A stretch of 64,000 nucleotides of DNA from the NCBI RefSeq assembly GCF_030317205.1, contig NZ_JASZYB010000003.1, positions 124,001 through 188,000 on the forward strand, written 5' to 3'. Positions 45,858 through 55,079 of this stretch are shown here, piece by piece; positions within the stretch are counted from its first letter, which is position 1, and each line of letters starts with the position of its first letter. A model generated the notes under the pieces. The model saw only the letters and a program-made list of their open reading frames with translations. It had not been told where the DNA came from and did not search any database. Made by a program: the position numbers and the translations under genes. The stretch comes from Variovorax sp. J2L1-78 (GTDB taxonomy: Bacteria > Pseudomonadota > Gammaproteobacteria > Burkholderiales > Burkholderiaceae_C).

Positions 45858-48800
45858 ATGCACCTGCTGAGCACCCAGCCCGGACGCTTCGTCGAAGACG
45901 ACAGCGTCGTCACCCGGCTCGACCAGACGCCGGGCGACATCGTGGTGCTGAGCTCGGCCGACACCACGCTGGCGCTGCTCGCCGCGGCCCGCACCGCGCT
46001 CGCCACGAGCGACCCGGGCTATCCGTCGCTGCGGCTGGCCAACCTGCAGTACCTGCGCCAGCCCGCGTCGCTCGACCTGTACGTCGACGAGGTGCTGCAG
46101 CACGCGCGCGTCGTCATCGTCGACCACCTGGGCGCCGAGTCGGCCTGGTCGTACGGCCTGCAGCAGATCGAGAAGCTCGCGCGCCGCCAGGGTCAGCAGC
46201 TCGCCATCTTCTCGGGTGACCTGCAGGAGGACGAAGACCTGCTCGCACGCAGCACGCTGCCGCAGGCGGTCGGTCGGCAGCTGTGGCAGTACACGCGGTC
46301 GGGCGGCGCTGCGAATGCGCTTCAGTTCCTGCGCGCCATCGCCTTCCACGGCATGGGCCACGGCGAGGCGCCGCAGCCGCCGCGCAGCCTGCCGCAGGTG
46401 GCGCTGCATGTGCCCGGCGTGGTCTTCGGCGCCGGCCGCATGGTGGCCGGCATCGACGACCTGCGCGCCGGCTGGCGTGATGGCGCACCGGTGGTGGCGC
46501 TGGTCTTCTACCGCTCGCACCTGCAGTCGGGCAACACGGCGGTGTTCGATGCGATGGCGGCGGCCTTGCAGGCCGAAGGGCTGAACCCGCTGCCCATCGC
46601 GCTCGATTCGCTGAAGGACCCGCTGTGTCTCTCGACCTTGCGCGACCTGTGCCGTGAACATGCCGTGCAGCTGGTGCTCAACACCACGGCCTTCGCGGCG
46701 TTGGGGCAAGGCGGCAATGCAGGCGACGCGCTGACCGAATTGGCTGGCGATGCGCCGGTGCTGCAAGTGATCGTGAGCGGCGGCAACCGCGAGGACTGGC
46801 TGGCCGACAGCCAGGGCCTGCGCCCGCGCGACATCGCCATGCAGATCTCGCTGCCCGAGATGGACGGCCGCATCGTCACGCGTGCCATCAGCTTCAAGGG
46901 ACTGTCGCACCGCGACGAACTCACGCAGACCGAGGTTGTGACCTACCAACCCGAGCCCGACCGCATCGCCTTCGTGGCCGAGCTCGCGCGGCGCTGGTGC
47001 CGGCTGCGCAGCCTGCCGGCGGCGGACAAGCACATCGCGCTGATCCTCGCCAACTACCCCGGCAGCGAAGGGCGCATCGGCAGCGGCGTGGGGCTGGACA
47101 CGCCGGCGTCGGTGATGGTGATCCTGCGCGCGCTGGCGGGCGAGGGCTACATGCTGGGCGATGCATCAAAGCAGCCCGCCGACGGCGACGGGCTGATGCG
47201 CACGCTGCAGCAGGGCATCGCCAACGACCCCGCGCAATGGCCGACGCGGCCGGCCTGGCAGAGCTACGCGCTGGCCGACTACCGTGCACGCCTCGCCGGG
47301 TTGCCTGAGGGCATGGCCGCGGCCATTGACGCGCGCTGGGGCACGCCCGAGCAGGACCCGTCGCTGCGGCAGGGCCGCTTCATGATCGCGGGGCTGCGGC
47401 TCGGCCAGGTCTTCATCGGCATTCAGCCCGCGCGATCGCTGGCGATGCAGGGGACGCCAGAGCCAAATGCCTACGCGAGCTACCACGACGCCGAGCTGGT
47501 GCCGCCGCACGCTTACCTTGCCTTCTACTTCTGGCTGCGCGACGTGTTCGCCATCGATGCGGTGGTGCACGTCGGCAAGCACGGCAATCTCGAATGGCTG
47601 CCGGGCAAGAGCCTGGCGCTGTCGCAGACCTGCTGGCCCGACGCCATCCTCGGGCCGCTGCCCAACATCTACCCCTTCATCGTCAACGACCCGGGCGAAG
47701 GCGCGCAGGCCAAGCGTCGCACGCAGGCCGTGATCGTCGACCACCTGATGCCACCGCTCACGCGGGCCGAGAACCATGGGCCGCTGCAGGACCTGGAGCG
47801 TCAGGTCGACGAGTACTACGACGCGCTGCTGGTCGACGCGCGCCGTGCCCGTGTGCTGCGCGCTCAGATCCTCGCGACGGTGCGCGAGCAGCATCTGGTG
47901 GAGGAGCTGGCGCTGAACGCCGCTGCTGCCGACGACGACGCGGTGCTCGCGCGTGTCGATGCCTACCTGTGCGAGCTCAAGGAAACGCAGATCCGCGACG
48001 GCCTGCACGTCTTTGGCCAGTCGCCCGAAGGCCGGCTGCGACGCGACACGCTGCTCGCGCTGGCGCGCTATCCGTTGGGCGACGGCGCGGGCGAGAACGC
48101 CGGTCTGCTGATGGCGCTGTCGCGCGACCTGCTGCCCCACGATGCCTTCGACCCGCTCGACATCGATGCGGCCGCGCCGTGGCAGGGTGCGCGGCCGGCG
48201 CCGCTGCAGTCGGTGGGCGACGACGCGTGGCGCCACCAGGGCGACACGCGCGAGCGGCTGGAGCTGCTGGCGCAGCGGCTGCTCGATGACGCAAAGCTCG
48301 CGGACGAACTGCCGCACACCCGCGCCGTGCTCGCCCGCATCGAACGCCGCCTCGCGCCAGACCTCGACGCCTGCGGCACGCAGGAACTCGCGCAGCTGTC
48401 GCGCGCGCTGCAAGGCCGCTTCGTGCCCGCCGGCCCGAGCGGCTCGCCCTCGCGCGGCCGGCCCGACGTGCTGCCGACCGGGCGCAACTTCTACTCGGTC
48501 GACACGCGCGCCATCCCGACGCCGACGGCCTGGATGCTCGGCCTCCAATCCGCGGCGCGGCTGGTCGAACTGCATCTGCAGGAACACGGCGAGTACCCGG
48601 TCGCGATGGGCCTGTCGGTCTGGGGCACGGCGACGATGCGCACCGGCGGCGACGACCTGGCGCAGGCCTTCGCGTTGATCGGCGTGCGCCCCAAGTGGGC
48701 GGCGGGCAGCCAGCGCGTGGTCGACTTCGAGGTGTTGCCGACCGTCGGCATGGGGCGCCCGCGCATCGATGTGACGCTGCGCATCTCGGGCTTCTTCCGC

Positions 48801-49688
48801 GATGCCTTTCCCGCGGCCGTGCAGATGTTCGACGCGGCCGTGCAGGCCGTGGCCGCGCAGGACGACGAGGACGCCGAGCGCAACCCGATCCGCGCACGCA
48901 TCCTGCGCGAAGCGGCTGCGCTGGAAGCGAGCGGCGTCGCTGCCGAGGCCGCGCGTGCGCAGGCCGGCTGGCGCGTCTTCGGCTCGGCACCGGGGCACTA
49001 CGGTTCGGGCCTGCAGCCGCTCTTCGACCGTGGCGACTGGCAGCGCGACGAGGATCTCGCGCGCGCCTATGTCGACGGCGGCGCGCACGCGTACGGGCAG
49101 GGCAGTGACGGCGTGCCCGCGCAGGACGCGCTGGTGCGCCGCCTGCAGACCATGGACGTCGTGCTGCAGAACCAGGACAGCCGCGAGCACGACCTGCTCG
49201 ACTCCAACGATTACTACCAGTTCCAGGGCGGCATGGTCGCTGCCGTGCGGCACCTGAGCGGTCAGCAACCCGCGATGTACCACGGCGACCACGGCAACCC
49301 GCAAGCGCCGCGCATGCGCACGCTGAAGGAAGAGATCGCGCGCGTCGTCCGCGCGCGCGTGGTCAACCCGAAGTGGATCGACGGCGTGAAGCGCCACGGC
49401 TACAAGGGCGCCTTCGAGATGGCCGCGACGGTCGACTACCTGTTTGGCTTCGACGCCACCGCGCGCGTGGTCGGCGACCACCAGTACGCGATGGTGGCCG
49501 ACGCCTACGTGCGCGATGCGGCGACGCGTCGGTTCATTCAAGACCACAACCCGCAGGCGCTGCATGACATCCTGAGTCGCCTGCTCGAAGCGATGCAGCG
49601 CGGGCTGTGGCAGGCCCCGGGCGATTACCGACAACAACTGGAAGACCTGCTGCTTCAACAGGAAGCGCAGATGGAAGGACGCCGATGA
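45858..49688 (+). CDS. cobN: Cobaltochelatase subunit CobN
   Basis: A 1276-residue large subunit of the aerobic ATP-dependent cobaltochelatase, which inserts Co2+ into hydrogenobyrinic acid a,c-diamide. Segments such as VHVGKHGNLEWLPGKSLALS and NDYYQFQGGMVAAVRHLSG are family hallmarks, and the length is typical. The ATG at 45858 is 19 bp after cobW. It must work with an AAA+/VWA complex; here that is the following gene pair rather than classical cobS/cobT. Its TGA overlaps the next ATG. Confidence 0.95.
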   Translation: MHLLSTQPGRFVEDDSVVTRLDQTPGDIVVLSSADTTLALLAAARTALATSDPGYPSLRLANLQYLRQPASLDLYVDEVLQHARVVIVDHLGAESAWSYGLQQIEKLARRQGQQLAIFSGDLQEDEDLLARSTLPQAVGRQLWQYTRSGGAANALQFLRAIAFHGMGHGEAPQPPRSLPQVALHVPGVVFGAGRMVAGIDDLRAGWRDGAPVVALVFYRSHLQSGNTAVFDAMAAALQAEGLNPLPIALDSLKDPLCLSTLRDLCREHAVQLVLNTTAFAALGQGGNAGDALTELAGDAPVLQVIVSGGNREDWLADSQGLRPRDIAMQISLPEMDGRIVTRAISFKGLSHRDELTQTEVVTYQPEPDRIAFVAELARRWCRLRSLPAADKHIALILANYPGSEGRIGSGVGLDTPASVMVILRALAGEGYMLGDASKQPADGDGLMRTLQQGIANDPAQWPTRPAWQSYALADYRARLAGLPEGMAAAIDARWGTPEQDPSLRQGRFMIAGLRLGQVFIGIQPARSLAMQGTPEPNAYASYHDAELVPPHAYLAFYFWLRDVFAIDAVVHVGKHGNLEWLPGKSLALSQTCWPDAILGPLPNIYPFIVNDPGEGAQAKRRTQAVIVDHLMPPLTRAENHGPLQDLERQVDEYYDALLVDARRARVLRAQILATVREQHLVEELALNAAAADDDAVLARVDAYLCELKETQIRDGLHVFGQSPEGRLRRDTLLALARYPLGDGAGENAGLLMALSRDLLPHDAFDPLDIDAAAPWQGARPAPLQSVGDDAWRHQGDTRERLELLAQRLLDDAKLADELPHTRAVLARIERRLAPDLDACGTQELAQLSRALQGRFVPAGPSGSPSRGRPDVLPTGRNFYSVDTRAIPTPTAWMLGLQSAARLVELHLQEHGEYPVAMGLSVWGTATMRTGGDDLAQAFALIGVRPKWAAGSQRVVDFEVLPTVGMGRPRIDVTLRISGFFRDAFPAAVQMFDAAVQAVAAQDDEDAERNPIRARILREAAALEASGVAAEAARAQAGWRVFGSAPGHYGSGLQPLFDRGDWQRDEDLARAYVDGGAHAYGQGSDGVPAQDALVRRLQTMDVVLQNQDSREHDLLDSNDYYQFQGGMVAAVRHLSGQQPAMYHGDHGNPQAPRMRTLKEEIARVVRARVVNPKWIDGVKRHGYKGAFEMAATVDYLFGFDATARVVGDHQYAMVADAYVRDAATRRFIQDHNPQALHDILSRLLEAMQRGLWQAPGDYRQQLEDLLLQQEAQMEGRR

Positions 49689-50755
49689 CCACCCCCGACA
49701 GCGCGGCCCTGCCGCTGCCGTTCCCCTTCGCCGCCATCGCGGGCCAGCCGCAGCTGCGCCAGGCGCTGCTGCTCGCCGCGGTCGACCCCGGCCTCGGCGG
49801 TGTGCTGATCGAAGGCCCGCGCGGCACCGCCAAGTCGACGGCGGCGCGTGCGCTGGCCGAACTGCTGGCAGGCGCGCCCTTCGTCACGCTGCCGCTCGGC
49901 GCGAGCCTGGAGCACCTGGTCGGCACGCTCGACCTGGGGCAGGCACTGGCCGGCCATGAAGTCCACTTCGCGCCCGGCCTGCTGGCCCGCGCGCATGGGG
50001 GCGTGCTGTACGTGGACGAGGTCAACCTGCTGCCCGATGCGCTGATCGATTCGCTGCTCGACGTGGCGGCGAGCGGCGTCAACCGCGTCGAGCGCGACGG
50101 CATCTCGCACCGCCATGCCGCGCGCTTCGTGCTGGTCGGCACGATGAACCCGGAGGAGGGCGAACTGCGCCCGCAGCTGCTCGACCGCTTCGGCCTGTGC
50201 GTGCGGCTGCACAACATCGACGACGCGGCGGCGCGCACGGCCATCGTGCGGGCGCGGCTCGCCTTCGATGCCGACCCATCGGGCTTTCGCGCCGCGCATG
50301 CCGACGCGCAGGGCGCGCTCGCGCTGTCGCTCGGACGCGCCCGCGCGACCGTGGCGGACCGCGACGCGCTGCCCTATGACGATGCGGTGCATGCCGCCGT
50401 CGGCGCGCTGTGCCTGGCCGCACAGGTCGATGGCCTGCGCGCCGACCTCGTGATGCTGCGGGCCGCGCGCGCGCTGGCGGCGTGGGAGCAGGCCGAGCGC
50501 CTCACGCCCGGCCACGTGCAGCAGGTGGCCGAACTGGTGCTGCTGCACCGGCGCAAGCCCGGTACCGAACGCGACGCGGCGGCGGCGGCGACGAGCCCGT
50601 CGGCGGGCGGCCCGGCATCCGGCACCCCGCCGAGCGCCTCCGACGATGCCGACTGGGGCGCACTGTCGCCCGAGCCCGTCGGCATCGAGCGCGTCAAGCC
50701 GCTGCGCCCGTTGATCGCCGCACCCGTACCGCAAGGCGCCGCAAAAAAAGCCTGA
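49685..50755 (+). CDS. Chelatase AAA+ subunit (ChlI/BchI-like); 0-frame product of a frameshift gene
   Basis: A 356-residue AAA+ ATPase of the magnesium/cobalt chelatase I type: Walker A IEGPRGTAKST, Walker B GVLYVDEVNLLPD, sensor 1 GTMNPEEGELRPQLLDRFGL. After the AAA+ lid comes an Ala/Pro/Ser-rich linker ending PVPQGAAKKA-stop. The stop falls at once after an A7 run, and the -1 frame continues directly into a VWA domain. I read this as the short subunit, with a frameshifted AAA+/VWA fusion of 576 residues made from the same start. It partners CobN. Confidence 0.88.
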   Translation: MTTPDSAALPLPFPFAAIAGQPQLRQALLLAAVDPGLGGVLIEGPRGTAKSTAARALAELLAGAPFVTLPLGASLEHLVGTLDLGQALAGHEVHFAPGLLARAHGGVLYVDEVNLLPDALIDSLLDVAASGVNRVERDGISHRHAARFVLVGTMNPEEGELRPQLLDRFGLCVRLHNIDDAAARTAIVRARLAFDADPSGFRAAHADAQGALALSLGRARATVADRDALPYDDAVHAAVGALCLAAQVDGLRADLVMLRAARALAAWEQAERLTPGHVQQVAELVLLHRRKPGTERDAAAAATSPSAGGPASGTPPSASDDADWGALSPEPVGIERVKPLRPLIAAPVPQGAAKKA

Positions 50756-50803
50756 GCCTCCGGGACGCCGTCCCCGCTGGCGCGCGCCAGGGTGACCGGA
50801 GGC
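50743..50803 (+). other. Candidate programmed -1 ribosomal frameshift site (chelatase I to D)
   Basis: A7 at 50743-50749 is followed by GCC TGA in the zero frame (stop 50753-50755). Slippage by -1 gives AAA AAA AGC CTG and opens the frame to 51414. Six bases downstream of the slippery run starts a perfect 8-bp stem, GCCTCCGG (50756-50763) with CCGGAGGC (50796-50803); inside it is the palindrome CTGGCGCGCGCCAG (50777-50790). Slippery run, early stop and a stem at 5-9 nt spacing are the standard elements of -1 frameshifting. A sequencing error in the A7 run is the main alternative. Confidence 0.8.
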
Positions 50804-51414
50804 AGGGCACGCAACGGGACGCAGGGCGCATTGCATCGTCGATGGGCAACGCCTACGACTGGCCGCGCACGCTGATGGCGCGCGGTGCCGATGCGCTGCG
50901 GGCCGAGCACCTGCGCCGCCGCCCGCAGGAGGCGTGCAGCGGCGCGCTGCATTGCTTCCTGCTCGACTGCTCGGCCTCGATGGTGACCGGCGGCAAGCTC
51001 GCGCGCGCCAAGGGCGTGCTGCTCGCGCTGATGGACGAGGCCTACCGGCGGCGCGACCGCGTGGCCTTGCTGTGCTTCGGTGGCGACACGGTCGAGCTGC
51101 GCGTGCCGCCACGCCGCGCGGGCGCATGGGACGACACATGGCTGGCGCCGATCGGCGGTGGCGGCGGCACGCCCCTGGCCCTCGGCGTGCAGCAGGCCGC
51201 CGCGCTGCTCGCCAAGCACGACAGCGCGCGGCGATGGCTATGGCTGCTGACCGACGGCCGCAGCACCGAGCACCCGGCACGGCCCGCGGGCCTCGACGCG
51301 ATCTCGGTGCTCGACTTCGAGCCGCCGCGTCAGGCGCTGCGCCGTGCCGCGGCACTGGCCGAACGCTGGCAGGCGCGCTACATGCACGCCGACGAAGCGG
51401 CCGTCATCGGCTGA
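50749..51414 (+). CDS. VWA domain of chelatase D-type subunit, expressed by -1 frameshift (or from ATG 50842)
   Basis: The frame encodes 221 residues after the shift. The region right after the A7 run already reads like chelatase linker (VPAGARQGDRRQGTQRDAG), before any ATG, which argues for translation through the junction. The VWA domain has the MIDAS motif LLDCSASM near 50960 and LTDGRST near 51245. In chelatases the D subunit's MIDAS/integrin-type domain links the AAA+ ring to the large subunit (here CobN). A stand-alone start at ATG 50842 is possible but lacks a good ribosome site and would lose conserved linker. It converges with the next gene, 9 bp away. Confidence 0.8.
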   Translation, partial: SLSLRDAVPAGARQGDRRQGTQRDAGRIASSMGNAYDWPRTLMARGADALRAEHLRRRPQEACSGALHCFLLDCSASMVTGGKLARAKGVLLALMDEAYRRRDRVALLCFGGDTVELRVPPRRAGAWDDTWLAPIGGGGGTPLALGVQQAAALLAKHDSARRWLWLLTDGRSTEHPARPAGLDAISVLDFEPPRQALRRAAALAERWQARYMHADEAAVIG

Positions 51415-51423
51415 GCCCGGCGA

Positions 51424-52233
51424 CTACTGCGGCCCGCTGCAGAACGGCGCGGCATCGCCGCCGCGATCGGTGAAGCGGGTCACGCGGGTGCGTGTGGCGC
51501 GTGCCGGCTCGTGCGCCGCCCAGTCGCTCTGGCGCCAGGTGTACGACCAGCCGTAGTCGCCGCCAGGCTTCGACGGCGCCGCGTAGGCGATGCGCAGGCT
51601 GCCGGTGCTCTCGTCGTGGCAGTGCGGCGAGGTCCTGTATTCCTTCTCGCTGAAGCAGGCGCGGACCATCTTGTAGCAGTCGAAAGGCACGCCGGTATGC
51701 GCTAGGCCGTCGGCCTGCTTCGGCCCGTCCACCGGCACGAAGTCCGCCGTGCGGAAGGACGCGCCGCCGCCCGAGTAGCTCTCGGTGACGGACCACAGCA
51801 CGGCCACCGCCCAGCGGCCGTCGGCCAGCGGGTACAGCGCCGGCGCGAGCGACAGCGGTGGCGGTTCCGAGGCGCCGTTGTCGGTCTTCGGGTCCGCCAT
51901 CGAATGGCGGTAGCCGCGAAAGTCGTGCAGGGTGTCGAGCTTCCAGCCGGCGCCCGGCACGTACGTGGCGCGCGCCATGGCGAGCGGCTGCGCGGACAGC
52001 ACGACATAAGCATCGGCGCCTGCCGCACGCGGCCGCAGCAGTTGCAGCGATGCCGCCTCGCACGGCTGGGGCATCAGCGCGCAGAGGCCGGTACGCCATT
52101 GCGGGTCGATGCGCTCGGGCTTGTCGACGGCATCGAAGGGCTGGGCCGCCGGGCCGGCTGGTGCGGCCGATGCGTGGAAGGCCGCGGCGGCGGACAGCAG
52201 AAGCAACGCGGGCAGAAGAAGGGGAGATCGCAT
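51424..52233 (-). CDS. Secreted hypothetical protein
   Basis: A 269-residue protein with signal peptide MRSPLLLPALLLLSAAAAFH, cleaved near ASAA. Several Cys pairs (LCALMPQPCE, FDCYKM, ACFSEKEY, PHCHDE, FCSGPQ) suggest disulfides in the periplasm. I do not recognise a domain. It lies just upstream of and in the same direction as btuF2 in map terms, but on transcription btuF2 ends 26 bp before... it is read after btuF2's neighbour gene order (btuF2 at 52260-53156 is transcribed first), so the two may be co-transcribed. A corrinoid link is only positional. Confidence 0.62.
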   Translation of the reverse strand: MRSPLLLPALLLLSAAAAFHASAAPAGPAAQPFDAVDKPERIDPQWRTGLCALMPQPCEAASLQLLRPRAAGADAYVVLSAQPLAMARATYVPGAGWKLDTLHDFRGYRHSMADPKTDNGASEPPPLSLAPALYPLADGRWAVAVLWSVTESYSGGGASFRTADFVPVDGPKQADGLAHTGVPFDCYKMVRACFSEKEYRTSPHCHDESTGSLRIAYAAPSKPGGDYGWSYTWRQSDWAAHEPARATRTRVTRFTDRGGDAAPFCSGPQ

Positions 52234-52259
52234 GGGCGCATGCTAGCGCCGCGATGCCC

Positions 52260-53156
52260 TCAAGGCAGCCGCGTGCTCAGCCGAGCGAGGCAGGCGACCA
52301 CCTCGTCGGCGGCCTCGTCCAGGCGCGGGCCGGGCCGCATCATCACGTCGAGCCGGTCGGGCGCGAACGCGCAGGTCTGGCTGCCGCGGATCGCCTTCAT
52401 GCGCGACCAGCCGGGCCGGCCGGTCATGGCGATGAGTTCGCTGTGCGCCGAGGCCATCAGCAGGTCGGGGTCGGCGCGCACGACGAACTCCGGGTTGACG
52501 CGCGCGAAGGGGCCCGATGCGGCGGGCACGATGTTCTTCAGCCCCAGCCGCGCCAGCGTCTCGCCGATGAAGGACGCCTCGCCGGCGGCCGAGGCGCCGT
52601 GCACCTCGAAGTAGACGCGTGCGCCCGACCAGGCCGGCGGCACGCGCGCGGCGGCAACGGCGAGGTTCTTCTCGATGCGCTGCCAGGGCGCGTCGCCGGC
52701 ACCGGGCCGCCCCACCGCGACGGCCAGCGTCTGCATCACCCGCCGCACGTCGGCGTGCGTCTTCGCGTCCAGTGCCAGCACGGGGATGCCCAGGCTTTCC
52801 AATTGATCGGCGACCTTGCTGCGCGGCTTGAGCAGCACCAGGTCGGGCTTGAGCGCCACGATGCCCTCGACCTGCGGATGGTCGACGCTGCCGACCTTGG
52901 GCAGCGCGAGCACCGACGCGGGCCAGCTCGCGTAGCGGTCGACGCCGACCAGGCGGTCGCAGGCGCCGATGGCACAGACGGCTTCGGAGAGCGATGGCGT
53001 GAGCGAGACGATGCGCCGGGCCGGCGCCGGCAGGGTGACGGCCTGCCCGCGGTCGTCGACGATCCGCACCTGGGCGCGGGCCGGCTGCGCCGTCGCCAAT
53101 GCCGCCGCAACGAGCAGCAGCACAGCGAGGGAACGGGGAGCGCGAAAGAGGGTCAT
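52260..53156 (-). CDS. btuF: Cobalamin-binding periplasmic protein, second BtuF paralogue
   Basis: A 298-residue binding protein. The signal peptide (LAVLLLVAAALATAQPARA) precedes VRIVDDRGQAVTLPAPARRIV and SLTPSLSEAVCAIGACDRLVGV, closely the BtuF pattern, with KPDLVLLKPRS and PGPRLDEAADEV. The ATG at 53156 is chosen because a longer frame enters the ilvB-like gene antisense. No permease follows; it may share BtuCD encoded in the riboswitch operon on the other strand, or bind a different corrinoid. No riboswitch was seen upstream; the 59-bp gap to the ilvB-like stop is short. Confidence 0.85.
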   Translation of the reverse strand: MTLFRAPRSLAVLLLVAAALATAQPARAQVRIVDDRGQAVTLPAPARRIVSLTPSLSEAVCAIGACDRLVGVDRYASWPASVLALPKVGSVDHPQVEGIVALKPDLVLLKPRSKVADQLESLGIPVLALDAKTHADVRRVMQTLAVAVGRPGAGDAPWQRIEKNLAVAAARVPPAWSGARVYFEVHGASAAGEASFIGETLARLGLKNIVPAASGPFARVNPEFVVRADPDLLMASAHSELIAMTGRPGWSRMKAIRGSQTCAFAPDRLDVMMRPGPRLDEAADEVVACLARLSTRLP

Positions 53157-53215
53157 GCAGGCGGGGCGGAATCCTAATCGATCGCCGCCTGCGCCTCTCT
53201 CCCGCGCAACGGCGA

Positions 53216-55015
53216 TCAGCCTTCCTCGTACCAGCGGTCCTTGCCCAGCATCACGCGGTGGTGGCCCTGGCCCGACGGCATCATCGGGAAGCAGTTCTCC
53301 TCTGCGGCCACCTGCACGTCGAGGAAGAAGGGCCCGTCGTAGGCCAGGCATTCGGCCAGCGCGGCGTCGAGTTCGGCCGGGTCGCTGACGCGGGCCGCGC
53401 CCCAGCCGAAGGCCTTGGCCAGTGCGACGAAGTCGGGCAGCGCCTCGTTCCAGCTGTGGGAGAGGCGGTTGCCGTGGTTGAGCTCCTGCCACTGCCGCAC
53501 CATGCCCATGTAGCCGTTGTTCGACAGCACCAGCTTCACCTTCGTGCGGTGCTGCACGGCGGTCGACAGTTCCTGGATGTTCATCAGCACCGACGCGTCG
53601 CCGCTGACGCACACCACCAGCGCGTCGGGGTGCCCGATCTGCGCGCCGATCGCGGCGGGCAGGCCGTAGCCCATGGTGCCGGCGCCGCCCGAGGTGAGCC
53701 AGCGGCGCGGGCGCTCGAAGCGCAGGTACTGCGCGGCCCACATCTGGTGCTGGCCGACGTCGGTGGAGACGATCGCATCGCGGCCGTGCAGGCGCTGCTG
53801 CAGCGTGGCCATGAGCTGTTGCGGCAGGATGGCATCGGTGCGCGGCACATAGGCCAGGCAATCCACCGCGCGGCGGCGCGCGATGCGTTCCCACCAGGGC
53901 GCCAGGCGCTCGGGCGCGAGGCCGTCGAGCTCGGGCATCGCGAGCAAGGCGTCGAGCACGGCCCCGCAGTCGCCCACCATCGGCACGTCGACCTTCACCA
54001 CCTTGTTGATGCTGCTGGGGTCGATGTCGATGTGGATCTTGCGGGCGTGCGGGCAGAACTCGTCGAGCTTGCCTGTCACGCGGTCGTCGAAGCGCGCGCC
54101 GACGCACACCACCAGGTCGGCCTCGTGCATCGCCAGGTTGGCCTCGAGCGTGCCGTGCATGCCGAGCATGCCGATGAACAGCGGGTCGGACGCGGGGAAG
54201 GCGCCCAGGCCCATCAGCGTGAGCGTGCAGGGCGCGCCAAGCCGCCGCACCAGGTCCGTGAAGGCGGCGCAGGCGGCGGGCCCGGCATTGACGAGGCCGC
54301 CGCCGCCGTAGAGCACCGGCCGGCGCGCGGTCGAGAGCAGGTCGGCGGCGCGCTGCAGGCTGCCGCGCGGCGGCAGGGCGCGGGCGCTGCGGCCTTCGTC
54401 ACGGCGCGCGCGGGTCGGCACGGCCGCTGCGGCGCCGGTCAGGGGCATCAGCTGCACGTCCTTCGGCACGTCGAGCAGCACCGGCCCCGGCCGGCCCGAG
54501 CTCGCGATCTGCAGCGCGCGCCGCACCGCGGCCGGCACGTCGTCCGGCGCGCGCAGCTGGTGGTTCCACTTGGTGACCGACCGCGACATGCCCAGCGCGT
54601 CGCTTTCCTGAAAGGCGTTGGTGCCGATCACGGCGGTCGCCACCTGCCCGCTGATGCACAGCACCGGCACCGAGTCGCTCATGGCGTCGAGCAGCCCGGT
54701 GATGGTGTTGCCCACACCCGGCCCGGAGGTGACCAGCACCACGCCGACGCGGCCGGTGCTGCGCGCGTAGCCTTCGGCCGCGTGCACCGCCGCCTGCTCG
54801 TGGCGCACGAGGACATGCCGTAGGCGCGGCTCGCCGTGCAGGGCGTCGTACAGCGGCAGCGCGGCGCCGCCGGGGTAGCCGAAGATCGTGTCGACGCCGC
54901 AGGCGACCAGGGTGTCGAGCAGCGCTTCGGCGCCGTTGCGCAGGGTAGGGGCCGGGGCGGCCGGCGCCTCGTGAGCGAAGGCCGATGCGGCGGTGACGGT
55001 GGCGGTGAGGTTCAT
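53216..55015 (-). CDS. ilvB: Acetolactate synthase large-subunit-like ThDP enzyme
   Basis: A 599-residue ThDP enzyme. The N-terminal Pyr domain has VDTIFGYPGGAALPLYDAL, the catalytic Glu in VRHEQAAVHAAEGYARSTG and LVTSGPGVGNTITGLLDA; the C-terminal PP domain has CVSGDASVLMNIQEL with VLSNNGYMG (GDx-N motif). This is close to IlvB/IlvG, which condense two pyruvates to acetolactate. No ilvN regulatory subunit or ilvC is adjacent, so it may be an accessory or catabolic isozyme. It is divergent from an Lrp-type regulator. Confidence 0.88.
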   Translation of the reverse strand: MNLTATVTAASAFAHEAPAAPAPTLRNGAEALLDTLVACGVDTIFGYPGGAALPLYDALHGEPRLRHVLVRHEQAAVHAAEGYARSTGRVGVVLVTSGPGVGNTITGLLDAMSDSVPVLCISGQVATAVIGTNAFQESDALGMSRSVTKWNHQLRAPDDVPAAVRRALQIASSGRPGPVLLDVPKDVQLMPLTGAAAAVPTRARRDEGRSARALPPRGSLQRAADLLSTARRPVLYGGGGLVNAGPAACAAFTDLVRRLGAPCTLTLMGLGAFPASDPLFIGMLGMHGTLEANLAMHEADLVVCVGARFDDRVTGKLDEFCPHARKIHIDIDPSSINKVVKVDVPMVGDCGAVLDALLAMPELDGLAPERLAPWWERIARRRAVDCLAYVPRTDAILPQQLMATLQQRLHGRDAIVSTDVGQHQMWAAQYLRFERPRRWLTSGGAGTMGYGLPAAIGAQIGHPDALVVCVSGDASVLMNIQELSTAVQHRTKVKLVLSNNGYMGMVRQWQELNHGNRLSHSWNEALPDFVALAKAFGWGAARVSDPAELDAALAECLAYDGPFFLDVQVAAEENCFPMMPSGQGHHRVMLGKDRWYEEG

Positions 55016-55079
55016 GCCTCGATTCTTCCGACGTCGAGGCAGAATGTGCTTTATTCTTTCGACTGAATCGGGGCATAAA

